Below are positions 33,221 to 44,157 of a stretch of 64,000 nucleotides of DNA, piece after piece. How positions within the stretch are numbered: the first letter of the stretch is position 1; each line of letters starts with the position of its first letter. Below the pieces are notes generated by a model, which had not been told where the DNA came from, searched no databases, and saw only the letters and a list, made by a program, of their open reading frames with translations. Source of the DNA: Symbiodinium kawagutii (lineage: Eukaryota > Sar > Dinophyceae > Suessiales > Symbiodiniaceae); NCBI GenBank assembly GCA_009767595.1, contig VSDK01000792.1, positions 44,651 to 108,650 of the forward strand, read 5' to 3'. The position numbers and the translations under genes were made by a program.

Positions 33221-34179
33221 ACATTGACAATCAAACAAGTTCAAGCAGGTTCTTTTTTCATGCCCAGGTTCGGTTTTTCAATAGCGGTTCTAACATGTCC
33301 ACAACAGAAACGCCTGGGGCAAAAGTGACGGCGTCACTTTTCAGAGTTCACTCTGATTCACCATTGATATGAACACGTTATATGTACATTTGTTTGAATT
33401 ATGATTCACTGATTCATGTGCTATGTCACAGGTTCCATGAACCCGTTCCTTGTGTTATGCCATCCCCAATCTTCTTTTGTTGATGGATTCAGTTTCTGTC
33501 AATGCTTTTCATGGACTACTGAGACTCCCTGAAAGTTGCCAAGCCCCTTCATGATCGTTCCTCTTCTCAGATGCTCCAAAAGGACGTCCAAAGTCCCGAC
33601 ACCACAAAAAAACACAAAACACCTGGAAATACAATGGTCAAGACATACAAAAACCATGATCAGGAGCTGCCATGTTTGATCATCTTGAAGCCTTGGTACT
33701 CAAAATCTGACCATCAAACTGATGGATTCCTGGGACCCATCTCGATGTCTACCTGGCATCTACTGCAGGGTGGTTTAGCACTCCCAAAGATGAAGAAAAA
33801 CGATCAAAATCATCCATCTACTGGTAACTCTTGAGACTCTTGGGACAGATTCACTACTCATGTTTTCTCAAAACTCCTCGGAATCAAAGGTGAATTTGAC
33901 GGCTGCGGATATATCTGGGTCCCCAACGGCCCCCAGGGTTCGAACTGAGTGAACTAACCAGTGTAGACCCATGGTGAACAACCACAAGCACTCAACTGCA
34001 CCACATGCCAAGACAAGCCTGGGGCGTAGTCCGCCTTTCCGAAAATGACCGCTCAGCGGCCCTAGCAGCTGAAGCGGCATCAGGGCATGAAAATCAACCT
34101 AGGCAAGTGGTGGCTACGCCAGAAACACCAGCCCAGCTACAAACGAAAATAGGCCCGAGCAAAAAAGCATGCCGCCAGC

Positions 34180-34573
34180 AAGGGCAGAATTCAAGCGGCT
34201 GGAGGGGATAATGTTGATAGCCCACCAGCCGGCGCTGTACAGAAACAAAAAAAAATGACACGGGCATCAGGACACGGCAATTCAACGGCCTGAGCCGTGC
34301 GCGGCTGCCCACAGGGCCGATTGCGCGCAGCACCACGAGGTGGCGGCGGAGCCACCTTCGGGTATTGAGGAGGCAACGCGAAGAAGTTCTCAGGAGCGGG
34401 TCGATAAGCTCCAGCTCCGGATGCAGGATCCTGGGGCACAACCTGGACAGCCATGGGCGCAACATGGTGAAAACTTCCATCCCCAAGTCTTCAAGGTCAA
34501 ACTCCTCCACAGTGAGTCGGCATCTTGCAGCTGGAGCGGAGCCTTTCTTCATACCATCGTCCATCACGATCAA
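34180..34573 (-). CDS. Coding segment, frame partly unresolved
   Basis: Minus is open from 34573 for 159 codons, starting MDDGMKKGSAPAARCRLTVE and including EFDLEDLGMEVFTMLRPWLS. The downstream part of this frame has about 80% G/C at third positions (PRILHPELELIDPLLRTSSR). A second minus frame after CTGTCCAG reads VVPQDPASGAGAYRPAPENF and APPPPRGAARNR, and a third from 34603 reads LSMLGNWMIDRDGRWYEERL. At least one is real and more than one exon may overlap here by frame; I cannot assign the junctions. The 3' part of the 159-codon frame is probably intron. Confidence 0.45.
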
Positions 34574-34681
34574 TCATCCAATTTCCAAGCATACTCAGGC
34601 TGAAAAACATTCAACTCGGGCTGAAAAACCTGCCTTAACAAGATTTAGTTTAAATCTTTACATTTTACTCCTCCTGAATAC

Positions 34682-34865
34682 TGTCTGAAAATCTTTGTCA
34701 AGTGGATGATCATCATCGGAATCCACACACGTGGTAAGGAAAAACCAGATCCGAAGCACCAAACGGCAACTCAAGTCATAGCTGCCCATGGGCCCTGGAA
34801 TCCCCGGGCCCTTGGTAATCACCCGCCTGGAACGCCGGTCCCTACGACGGTTTCGACTCCGACTC
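34682..34865 (-). CDS. Candidate exon with Arg/Ser-rich stretch
   Basis: Acceptor AACACGTTCCTTCCAAG, one base, 61 codons beginning SRSRNRRRDRRSRRVITKGP, later LVLRIWFFLTTCVDSDDDHP, then GTATTC. The RS/RD repeat resembles the RS segments of SR-type RNA-binding and splicing proteins, though no RRM is visible nearby. The upstream exon at 35859-35922 leaves two bases, which fits the single starting base. Confidence 0.5.
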
Positions 34866-34957
34866 CTTGGAAGGAACGTGTTAACTGGCACTGAGCTGGT
34901 GATCAATGAAGATATCTGCTGGTGGTTAAGCGCAAATACCGTGAGTGGTTATGTGTT

Positions 34958-35076
34958 ATATTGCCATGGGTCAAAATTAACCAACCAATTTCATGGGGGA
35001 TGATGACCAACAATAAGGCAAACAATGGTTAATGATAGGGGAACCAAGGGTACAGGGTTTTGACACACTGCCATAT
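34958..35076. mobile_element. Family A inverted-repeat element
   Basis: TTGCCATGGGTCAAAATTAACC and GGGTTTTGACACACTGCCATA are the ends; TGGTTAATGATAGGGGAACC inside. Confidence 0.75.
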
Positions 35077-35182
35077 GGTGGTTTCTCAAAATAGGGGACC
35101 CACAAGATAGCTGGTTTAAGTACAATAAATGGTTTAGAAAAGATGATTGAGGGGTACCCTAATAAGGAGAAACACCCATATG
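35073..35182. mobile_element. Family B element abutting family A
   Basis: TATGGTGGTTTCTCAAAATAGGGG and GGAGAAACACCCATATG are the ends. The first bases (ATATGG) are shared with the end of the preceding family A copy. Confidence 0.7.
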
Positions 35183-35858
35183 TTGATGATGGTGAATCAT
35201 CTTGGTGGAAAATCTGATACTATTAGTGGCGAATATAGGTGATTGATAATGGTGGTTGGTTAATATTCATGATGAATGGTGGATAAGATTAGTGTTTGAT
35301 AGTGGTGGTTGAATTAGTACTAGTGAATAATGGCGGTTGATATTAATGGTTCTAAGTGCCAAATAATCACAAATACTGTTTGTGGGTAATATTAGTGGTT
35401 GATAGTGGTGTCTTATGAGCAAACAATTGTCAGTTCAACCATGGGTGATACGCTGATGGACCTCACATTATCGGGAAGTGCCATCCAAATGCTTTGATCA
35501 TCCACAAATTGAAGTCATCGGTGATGAAGACTGGTTAGCCATATGCACTGGTGCACTTTCAAACAATCCACATGACCTACAAAATGAATAATGAAAACTA
35601 TGTCTCCCAAACTTGCCCAAATTACATAACTTGTGAACCATGTATGTGAACCATGATAACCTTCAAAAAAACTCTTTGGTTGTGTACCCCTGTACCCCTT
35701 ATATAAAGTCATGTGCAAGCGTCGGTCCAAAACCTCGACAGCACGTTTGTACACCACGAATTGGATCTGGCACAGCTCAAGCCCAAGGTCTTAGTGGTCT
35801 TGGTGCACCAAAAATGCGCCATGGGAGTTCCAGCAGCAGCCATGATCACCCAGCCTAC

Positions 35859-35922
35859 GCGTGGCTAAGTGCTAGGGGTTGCTGGAATTCCAGTGTCAGT
35901 GCCCTCTCCTTCCCATCTTCAC
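35859..35922 (-). CDS. Candidate exon
   Basis: Acceptor GCATCGGGGCCGCAG, two bases, 20 codons EDGKERALTLEFQQPLALSH, two bases, GTAGGC donor. The reading is strongly protein-like and joins in phase to the Arg/Ser-rich exon (completing an alanine). Confidence 0.5.
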
Positions 35923-36542
35923 CTGCGGCCCCGATGCGACTTGCGGTGATGAACCCGAGGGTAGCAACCAACCACTAGGCTTAGGATCTGCTCATGCTGA
36001 GTGGCTACCTCAGCAAGTCATCCATGTTGGCCCACTGGCATTGGCCAACGGCAGGTAATGGCATGCTAGTTGATGGCAAGTAATGTTAGTAGTGACGTGT
36101 TGCAAGACAATAATTTAGTGGACCAACAACTACATCCCCAGCTTGTCAACCATCTTTAATCCTCATCAACCATCAGAAGCCAGGACCATGAACCGTTGCA
36201 ATCCATCATCAGTTGTTTGGTAGTGATACCACAAATAGTGCCGCTGTTTGATCTCTTGTTGTGATTGCCAACCACCTTTTCCCTACCTTGGATAGCACTG
36301 AGTAGATCAAACTTCGAACATCACAGTTGATACCCAGTTCGCTGCAACTGTCAACCATGGACCTTGTACAAACTTAGTAAACAAAGAGCCACGGGGACGA
36401 CCCTTTCGAGAAACCCCATCGATCACTATAAGTTGCTTGTTAACCACTGATCACTAGGTTTAATTCTGAATTAATGAAATAGCTGGTTCTTGGTAAATCT
36501 GATCATTGATCATTATAACTTGATTACTCAAAGTTTCCGTTA

Positions 36543-36662
36543 TATGGCTGTGGGTCAAAACCCTGGACCCCTGGTTCCCCTATCATTAACCATTGATTTA
36601 GCTGTGGTTTTGCTGGTCATTATCCCCCATTTGTGGTTGGTTACTTTTGACCCAAAGCCACA
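36543..36662. mobile_element. Family A inverted-repeat element
   Basis: TATGGCTGTGGGTCAAAACCC and TTGACCCAAAGCCA are the ends; CCTATCATTAACCATTGATT inside. Confidence 0.75.
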
Positions 36663-36769
36663 TTCTGTTATACTTATAGTAATCACTATAATGATCACCA
36701 AAAGTCCCCCATTGATCATTCATCATTTACTCCTCACTATAGTAATCATTATACCTACTACTATTGGTG

Positions 36770-36815
36770 GTTAATATCCACCATTCTTGGTTGGTTAATA
36801 TTGACCCATAGCCAC
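36770..36815. mobile_element. Family A right-end fragment at a donor site
   Basis: TTGGTTGGTTAATATTGACCC followed by ATAGCCACA is a family A end. On minus it reads GTGGCTATGGGTCAATATT and begins 2-4 bases after the last coding base of the exon at 36819-36922, so the GT donor is in or next to the element. Confidence 0.6.
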
Positions 36816-36818
36816 AAC

Positions 36819-36922
36819 TCCGCACGACTCGTCGCCACCAGGCTGCAGCTTCACCACCCAGCCTCGCACCGTTTCGCAGCCCCAGCGCACACAGTAGCCG
36901 TGGGTTTTTGATGAAGCAGCGC
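36819..36922 (-). CDS. Candidate exon
   Basis: Acceptor CAATCCAATCGTAG, two bases, 34 codons AASSKTHGYCVRWGCETVRG then WVVKLQPGGDESCG, then GTTGTG. A second minus frame over the same DNA is open for 96 codons, but its translation (RLLCALGLRNGARLGG) looks less natural. Confidence 0.5.
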
Positions 36923-37408
36923 CTACGATTGGATTGACTCAGGGCTGAAAAAGCTCGGTGTTGAGGCATGCCTTGGTGTGACTTGCTGTAGCTGACTCGA
37001 ACATCTGAAGTTGTCATGGCTCGAGTCTAGCAAGTTGTTCACTTCTTTGATCGCCGCCAATTTGGGAAACCCCTAGGCTGGAATCCCAGCTAAAATGATA
37101 ATGTTTGTGGTCCCAACTTCGTATAGTGTTGGCCTGTCAGAGTCTCAATGAATCATCTTGTCTGAATCATTTTTAATCGATATGAAACAGGAATCACAAT
37201 CATTCAGATCCATCACCACATTGACAAGTTCCCAACTGACCAGTATTAGCCATCATTAGCCATGAATCACCTTCCTAAAGAGCTTCAAAACCACTTTATG
37301 ACCACTGAAGCCTGGTACTATCCATACCAACTAGTGCTAGCCATGTTTTGCCATGATCACCTGGTCCCATTCATGTATTAACCCAGCAATCTTCAAAGCT
37401 ACGATGAC

Positions 37409-37497
37409 CAACCCAGAGCTGAGCCTAATGGCTGCGGGTCAAACTTCGCACAACAAATGCAGCGGCCGCCCACGTGCGCCAACGTGCCGGAGTCCAT
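37409..37497 (-). CDS. Candidate first exon with start codon
   Basis: On minus an ATG in ACCATGGATGGAC context opens 29 codons, MDSGTLAHVGGRCICCAKFD then PQPLGSALG, followed by two bases and GTCATC. No AG acceptor precedes it closely, as expected of an initial exon. It could be the start of the gene that continues at 36.9 kb, but the phase with that exon does not match directly. Confidence 0.4.
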
Positions 37498-38540
37498 CCA
37501 TGGTTTGTGATGGTTGAAACATATGCGTGATGATGGTCAGCAAATTTTAGCTTAGCGTTAGCTGAGCAAATTTCAGTGATTGTCAGCAAATGTTTGTGAT
37601 GGTTAGCAAATGGTCAAACAATGGTTCGATGAAGGTCTATGATCCGCTGATGGTTTGAGGATGGTCACATGATGGTGAAATGACGGTGCCAAATACTGCT
37701 CAAAGAATCGTGAAATGATGCTGAAGTGCGAGGGAACCAAGGATGGTAGGAACAGCCATGGCAAGCGCGTGAGCCCCATCACTAGGCTGCTGAAAGGTTC
37801 GACTCAGTGGAAGCCTTGATGAGGGGGGTGAACATAGATAAGTTATGATCATTGCGTGATAGTGGCTGGTAACTAGATCTATACAGCAACAGTGCTGTTT
37901 GATAATGGTTAGATCCTAATTAATGTGTAAAAGTGATGATGGTTAGTAATTGTTTGTTGATGATAATTGGTACTGAAACCAAGGTTGTGATAGCTAATGG
38001 TGGTTGTTTAGATAACTTATGAATCAGAATGGCTGACAATGGTTGGTTCATTGATTGAGTAAGTGTGCAGTACAATTATCTCAAACCATGTTTCATGATG
38101 GTCAAATCAATACTTGGTTTTTCATGATGGCACACATCCTTAATGATAAACAATGTTCAACAAATGATGCTCAAACAAAATAAGAACAATCGTGCAAATA
38201 ATCAAAACATAAACATGTTTAATGATGCTTTGTTAATGCTTAATGATGATGCACAGCACCCTAATAAATCTATCCCAACAAATCTGTTGCCTCCTCTGAG
38301 ACGACAAAGCCAAATCGACTCATGGGTGGATGGTGATTGTTTCCATCCAGCTGATCTCCAATAATCACCATTCACCATGATCCGGTTCAGCATTCTCCGC
38401 ATTGCACCAGCCATGATGAACCGCCAATGAGGGTGTATTGCCATGATTGACCACGATTAACATTGGTTTTCTAAGCACTCTGAAAGCTACCGTGGGAGTG
38501 TTACCCAATGATTGATGGTGCTGATTTTCCTACCAACGAC

Positions 38541-38564
38541 CTGGGTGCTGCTGTAGCCATATTT
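38541..38564 (-). CDS. Candidate 24-nt micro-exon after a family D intron
   Basis: After CACCAACCATAG on minus, two bases complete a glutamate, then IWLQQHP, one base and GTCGTT. A longer alternative keeps the frame KYGYSSTQVVG to a GTAGGA donor. It is supported mainly by its position directly behind the inverted-repeat intron. Confidence 0.3.
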
Positions 38565-38662
38565 CTATGGTTGGTGGTTGAACCACCCCTATGAAAAATA
38601 TGCTTGTCAACCAACTACCTGTTCATAAATACTCAAAATAAAGAATGTCCAAAACCACCAAC
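38565..38662 (-). mobile_element. Family D element coinciding with a whole 98-nt intron
   Basis: On minus the segment starts GTTGGTGGTTTTGGAC and ends GGTGGTTCAACCACCAACCATAG. The terminal inverted repeats are GTTGGTGGTT and AACCACCAAC, so donor GT and acceptor AG lie at or just outside the repeat ends. Upstream is a 305-nt exon and downstream a possible micro-exon in phase. Related copies occur at 6.3, 21.4, 21.6 and 50.7 kb. Confidence 0.55.
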
Positions 38663-38967
38663 CAGCAGGGAATAGTGTCTGTATGCGCACGATCTTGTAA
38701 TCACCGTCCCCTAGTTGAAAAGCCATTGGCTGTATCATACCCATTCCCACTATCAACGGAGTCAGATTTACTAGCAAGATCATCATGGGTATGAACTGCA
38801 CAATCCCCTTTTGGAAATGACTACTAGCATATAACATGGCAATGCATTGCAATGCATGGCAGCTCAAAAACCCATGCTGCCTTTGCTGCCACACTGAAAC
38901 AGACTTTTGCCGTCTTTGAAAGCAATGTGCAATTTGAAAGTCGCCGGCAGCCACAGCAGTTGTACTG
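38663..38967 (-). CDS. Candidate exon with a membrane segment
   Basis: Acceptor CACCGATTTTTAG, one base, 101 open codons beginning STTAVAAGDFQIAHCFQRRQ, with a hydrophobic helix IVQFIPMMILLVNLTPLIVG around residues 65-84, ending RIQTLFPA, one base, then GTTGGTGG. This is one of the longest exons proposed here. A single-pass membrane protein or signal-anchor is plausible; family unknown. Confidence 0.5.
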
Positions 38968-39126
38968 CTAAAAATCGGTGCCACGTGAGAAGCGAAAGAC
39001 AAGGGAAAGCATGGTGAACTATGTCAGAAATGGTAGCAAAATCAGGAAGACTCCATCAGTACAGTTTCCGACCGCCAGAAGCAAAACCATACTGATTATA
39101 TATGGTTCCGTGCTCCGTGTTCCCGC

Positions 39127-39172
39127 CCCCCCCCCCCCCCCCCAATGGGTAGGGGGGGGGATGGGGGGCCAG
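39127..39172. repeat. Poly-C / poly-G patch
   Basis: A C run of about 17 is followed by AATGGGTAGGGGGGGGGATGGGG. Similar G/C runs recur at 39.9-40.06 kb (TGGGGGGGG, CCCACCCACCC). Confidence 0.8.
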
Positions 39173-39176
39173 GAAC

Positions 39177-39370
39177 ATGCTATTTGCAGCATTTTGGAGC
39201 CTTGGCCTCGCATTCGCACGCTATTTGCAGCATTTGGCAGCTTTTGCCTCCCAATTGCACGCTATTTGCAGCGTTTCGGAGCTTTTGCCTCCCAATCGCA
39301 TGCTATTTGCAGCGTTTCGGAGCTTTTGCTTCCCAATTGCACCGTGTTTGCAGCATCAGGGAGCTTTTAT
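39177..39370. repeat. 41-bp tandem repeat
   Basis: About four and a half units of a 41-bp sequence built from GGAGCTTTTGCCTCCCAATTG and CACGCTATTTGCAGCGTTTC. 41 is not a multiple of three, so the long plus frames across it (CSVSELLPPN type) are by-products of the repeat. Confidence 0.85.
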
Positions 39371-39579
39371 AATGCAAAAATATGTGCATACTATCTATTG
39401 TACATACTACTACGTAATATTTTAATTACACTCATCTACTACCCGTGCACCGAACTGACCTATCTACGTACCTGCTTATCTGCTACATATTTATTTGTAT
39501 GGGATTTATCTACTACTAATACACCACAAATATATGCAGCATGTACTAACCCATCTGCCCATTTACTTCCCGCTTGCTA

Positions 39580-39700
39580 TCACTACTTATCTATATATAT
39601 ATATATTATATTATCTATATATTGCATACATGCTACCTATCTACTACTTACCTGCATGCAATCTATATATATATAGATATATGTATATATAAATATATTT
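39580..39700. repeat. AT microsatellite
   Basis: CTATATATATATATATTATA and CTATATATATATAGATATATG runs. Confidence 0.75.
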
Positions 39701-40337
39701 TTCTTTTTTCATTTACATACTAATTGTATCAAACTGTTTGATATTTATACAATAATTACTTTTACTCCCCAAATACTACTTTTTTTACTACCCATAAACA
39801 TCTATAGTCTTTACATGTTATTTATATGTTCCAAATCTTAGTGATTTAATACCAATTCATTACTTATATGCTACTACCTCACTCACCCGACCCCACCACC
39901 ACACCACAGGTGGGGGGGGTGTATTGCTATCTGCTTCCAGAACAGCCATATACAACTGATAGAATACCATCCCACTTCCCCACCCACCCACCCAACTACC
40001 ACACCACAGGGGGGGAGGGGGGACCCATGACCCATGCCTGGGGGGGGGGAGGGGGGGCAAGGAACACTGGACCATATATAGATTACATTCCCCTTTCACG
40101 ATATTTGAGCTGCAGCTGTTGATCTGGAAGTTTCGATTCTGGATGGCCATAGCCCATGATGTTGGCCAGAAAGTAGCATCAAAAGATTCTGAGATTAACG
40201 ATACTCCAACAGGTGTATATTCCATGTGTCAAGCACGGCTGATTCATACATTCATTCACGACCGTGAGCTATCATTGTAGTAGGTAACCAGCTGGTTTCT
40301 ACCATATTGTTGTTCGGAGTTGATTACCTATCAAGAC

Positions 40338-40462
40338 CTACCGCTTGTCACTTGCTGATGGAGGTCGTAACGTTCAGAGTCCATCACCAGGGTGAAGGTC
40401 CCCCGCAACAGTTCGCGGAAAAGATTCACTTCCTGCGGCTGCAGTTTCACCATCTGGGCACA
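40338..40462 (-). CDS. Candidate exon, well supported
   Basis: Acceptor CTACACGACATACACACAACAG, 41 codons beginning CAQMVKLQPQEVNLFRELLR, then GTFTLVMDSERYDLHQQVTS G, two bases and GTCTTG. It is also the longest minus frame in the region. Nineteen of the first 25 third positions are G or C. Not recognised; an alpha-helical, mildly acidic segment. Confidence 0.6.
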
Positions 40463-41136
40463 CTGTTGTGTGTATGTCGTGTAGAGATATGTGGATATAC
40501 CAGTGTATAGATATATACATTTGTAGACGCATTGCAAATGTAGATAGTTAATTGAGTAATATCTGGATACATCTGGTGTAGTCAATCATTCAAGACATGG
40601 TGCCTAAATAGAAAGACATCCGCTTAACATAAACATTACATGCGTTCATTGTTGTTCAGTATGCTTCTGCAAAGAGATGGAAGCCAGGGAAGCCCAAGAT
40701 ACGTCCAAATCATGTTCACAGTATGCCCAGCAATTCATGGGGCACACCAAGCCTTCATGCATGACACTACAGCGATTATAACAAATCTTTAGATCACACA
40801 AAGTGATACAGCCTCAGTAGAGCGATGTATTAATTGATGTCAATTGTGACAATACTAGTTCATGCAATGCAAATTTTAATTACAGCTCAATGACTCGTGA
40901 AGCTATCCACTTCTTCTGGCGTTTCTCTCTACTCTGTGGGGTTCGACATGGGAGCCCCAAGGCTAGGCGGCGATTGAAGTTCATCACATCCATGACTTTG
41001 CAAATATAGGCACAAGTATTTATAAAGGTAAATAATAAGGATCTATTATTTACAACTCATTTATAAAGGTTAACGAAAACATCTGGGATGCAAGAATCAC
41101 CGTGGGAGATTTCAAAACTGGCATACAGAAAACACC

Positions 41137-41244
41137 TGGCAGTTGGTCAAAACCCTGTACCCCTGGTTCCCTATCATCAACCATTGCTTTCCCTATGGTT
41201 TTGTTGGTTATTGGTTAGTTGATTAATATTGACCCATAACCACC
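41137..41244. mobile_element. Family A element, left end degraded
   Basis: GGTCAAAACCCTGTACCCCTG, CAACCATTGCTTTCCC and TAATATTGACCCATAACCA. It lies 60 bp past the donor of the exon at 41306-41368. Confidence 0.65.
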
Positions 41245-41305
41245 TCATCATCAGTTGACATCGCTTGAGACACCGCAGCTATCTGTTCCTGCCCAGGCCA
41301 CGCAC

Positions 41306-41368
41306 CAACACATCGTCCATCTGACAGGGTTGCACTTGCTGCGGCGTCCCCGGCGGCGTTGGCCTACC
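41306..41368 (-). CDS. Candidate exon, Pro/Gln-rich
   Basis: Acceptor GGACAATCAACGACAG, 21 whole codons GRPTPPGTPQQVQPCQMDDV L, then GTGCGT. The frame continues to a TAG nine codons later, so the donor is required. The plus strand is open here as well. Confidence 0.45.
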
Positions 41369-42118
41369 CTGTCGTTGATTGTCCTTACTATTTGGCATCA
41401 CCATCATGAAGCATGGCTGAGCACCATTCAACACTACTTTGAGAACCACTATTACCCTTGCTTAAACTATCATAAATGTCGAAAACATCCCAGTTTTGAA
41501 TGGTCCGCCTTTAAAAAAAATGCCGATTCTCCACATCAGACTGTCAGTTTGACCCCAGGACTATTTTTGCTTTAACCACTATCAGCCACTACGAACCATC
41601 ATCATATAACCGTTGGTTCACCATCAAACTGCTAGTCAAACCCAGGGAAAAACATGTTCGTAATCTCTGGCACCCGCCCATTTTTTCTTCAGCACAAAGA
41701 CACATGGCATCCTGACTGTTTCGGACGCGCTTGGACGAACGACGTGAGACGGCTTCACCTGGTGAAACATGACATTGATGCTCGTATCCACTGAGCATGC
41801 CTTGGCAAACTTGCTATCTTCTAATGGTTTAAAGCTATTGTCAATTGCTCTGGATGATAAATGGCCAACAGTGGTTCATGATGGTTTAACCAACGTTTAA
41901 CCAAGGTTTATATCTATGATCAATTATGTTCATAACTCATGGTTCATCAGAGGTGGTCACAACCAAAAGCTGGGGTACGGGGCGCATTATCAATGTCCAA
42001 CTCTGGTAGATCAACCCGGCAATGGATACTTAACCACTAGTTATCCACAATTGCAGTACTTCTAACTCTGGCTAAACCATCATAAACCATGGTCAAACCA
42101 GCGACTACCAGGGTTGAA

Positions 42119-42262
42119 CCATCATTCACGATTAGTCATTATCATGGCTAGACCATCATTAAACATGGTTAAGGCATCATTGATCATGGTAAAACCATCA
42201 CTGATCATGGTTAAACCATCACTGACCGTGGTTAAACCATCAGTGACGGTGGTTGTGGTTAA
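42119..42262. repeat. 21-bp tandem repeat ACCATCACTGATCATGGTTAA
   Basis: About six units of ACCATCANTGATCATGGTTAA. The unit is itself partly self-complementary (TGATCA core with ACCAT/ATGGT arms). Because 21 is divisible by three it creates an open minus frame (GLTTVSDGLTMISDGF) that is probably not a gene. Confidence 0.85.
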
Positions 42263-42489
42263 ACTATCATTAATCACTACTGTATAACCATGGTAATTGA
42301 TGACCTTCATACCGGGATGAGTTTTCATTCAGCGCTCCACCAGGTGACGTGGATCTCGTGAAACGGAGCAGCCGAGCAACGTGCAGCAGGGGACTCGCAT
42401 CCGAAGTCCTTGGAAAGTGCAATTTACTAGTCATCCAACGTAAGTGCTCATGGTGGTTAACCAGTGGTTTACCAAGTTTAAAAAAGGTT

Positions 42490-42540
42490 GCAGTTTCTCA
42501 AAATATAGGACCTCCCTATGAATCATTGTTAGTAATAGAC
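42490..42540. mobile_element. Family B fragment
   Basis: AGTTTCTCAAAATATAGGACC is a family B end, and GTTAGTAATAGAC matches its interior. It starts at the donor of the exon at 42541-42587. Confidence 0.5.
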
Positions 42541-42587
42541 GGGGCGAAGCGCCAGGACGCTCCCTGGCAGCAACATTGGGAGAACCA
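42541..42587 (-). CDS. Candidate micro-exon
   Basis: Acceptor TGTACCTCCATCAG, 15 codons WFSQCCCQGASWRFA, two bases, GTCTAT donor. Cys-rich and short; supported mostly by the splice sites and by GC content. Confidence 0.35.
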
Positions 42588-42794
42588 CTGATGGAGGTAC
42601 ACGAGGTATGGAGATCCCCAAACCAGGAGCTACACCCCATGGGTACCCTACAGTTTGCAGTTGTGATCAGAATCCGCCGGTTGGTTTGGGGAACAATTTT
42701 CTCACTACTTGTGGACACCCCCATGTACGCCATGGCTTCCTTTTCTGAAACAATTATGATGCCATGATTGTGAGCACCACCATTCAAGCTTACC

Positions 42795-42930
42795 AGCTTC
42801 TAACAGGAAGAATCGCCTGCCGTGGTGTCGCCGCTTGAAACGCGAGGGGCGATGCTGTGAAACTCACAGCTCACCTAAGCACTTGAACTCGTCGAATCAC
42901 CTCCGATGAAGGCCGGGCTGGACCCCAGTG
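42795..42930 (-). other. GC-rich islet with possible small exons
   Basis: On minus, GGGGTCCAG is followed by RPSSEVIRRVQVL and a perfect AG/GTGAGC donor. Twenty bases later TTTCACAG precedes SPLAFQAATPRQAILPVRS and a GTAAGC donor. The 20-base gap is too short for an intron, so only one of the two arrangements can be right. Confidence 0.35.
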
Positions 42931-43316
42931 AATGAATGATCCAAAATATTGATTGATATCAACTCATGTTGAATATGATGGTTGATATTCACTGGTTAAT
43001 ATTCAATGGTTGATATTGATAAAATGCTGGTTGATCATCACAATTTTCGTATAGTAAATGAACAAAGTGCTTAATATATTGGTTAATGATGGTTTAGATC
43101 ATGGGGGGTCGCGAAGGATCATGACTGAGTCAAGTTTGATTTCGGATTTCATGGTTAGATCATGCTGTAATCTTGGTATCAGGGAGTTAGTGAGTATCGA
43201 TCAGGTTTAGCTACCAATCAACATTTCTTACCATAGCTATAGTATCTTTGGCAATGAATGTACAGCAACAAAAGCCAAGCAACTCTCTGATAAATGGTGC
43301 AAACTCTCAGGTAAAC

Positions 43317-43375
43317 TTGTTTGAATTACTCTCTGGTAAACTAACCTGGAAGTGGAAAGTCAACATCTAATTTGT
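43317..43375. mobile_element. Family E left half
   Basis: TTACTCTCTGGTAAACTAACC then TGGAAGTGGAAAGTCAAC. The matching right end is not visible. Another family E left half (GTTTACCCTCTGGTCATCC) lies at 43780-43837. Confidence 0.5.
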
Positions 43376-44157
43376 GATATGTAAAACTACTATGAATGGT
43401 GCGTCTTTTGTGCCGGATTTTAATTGATAGCCAATTTTTCCAATCGATGGCAGACCGTCTGACCTTGATGGCAGCAACTGTGATGAAGACGATAATCGAA
43501 CTAAATGCTGGGGCAGTTTTGCGAGACAAAAGGGGTAAATATTGGTCAAGCTCAATGATTATTCAATGGTTCTCCAATGATAAACACACTGGACAAAAAA
43601 TGCTTAACATTACTTGTGTTTCATTACAACGGTTCTATGCTGGTTTTACGATTTATACACTGGTTACTAATGGTTACTGACAAACAATAGTGACTCTATT
43701 CTTTGCTTGCTGGTGAGCTTGGGAATGCTGCCTGCTGATGATTGATATATGATATTGCGTTCTCGCTAATAGTGTTTACCCTCTGGTCATCCAACATAGC
43801 TGGCTAGAAAATCCACCATTTCCAGATGGTTAACTATTGGGATTGGCCATTTTCCAACTCAGGTTGATTACAAAGGGCACCATTGGCAAACCTATTAAGC
43901 TATTGACTCAGCTGAAAACTGTCAACTCCTAGACAAATGATGATTAGCAAAATAATCAATAAATTCATGAACGTACAATGTTTGCAAGCCAATGATACTA
44001 CGAAGACTGCAAGCAACTGATAATCATTGGTTGTAAGTCTATATTTTTACATGTATCCATTGTGATAAGCTAACCATCAACCTTTGACCCTCTCAAGTTG
44101 CTTTCCAACCAACTGATGATAGTGATTTAGCATGAACAATGACAATATAAAGCTCAA

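Noticed and set aside
39145-39676. Plus frames of up to 232 codons with repeated CSVSELLPPN-like units.
   Set aside because: They arise from a 41-bp tandem repeat whose length is not a multiple of three, followed by AT-rich microsatellite sequence.
42122-42328. Minus frame with repeated DGLTMISDGF-like units, resembling a repeat protein.
   Set aside because: The 21-bp tandem repeat forces an open frame; no flanking coding signal or splice sites.
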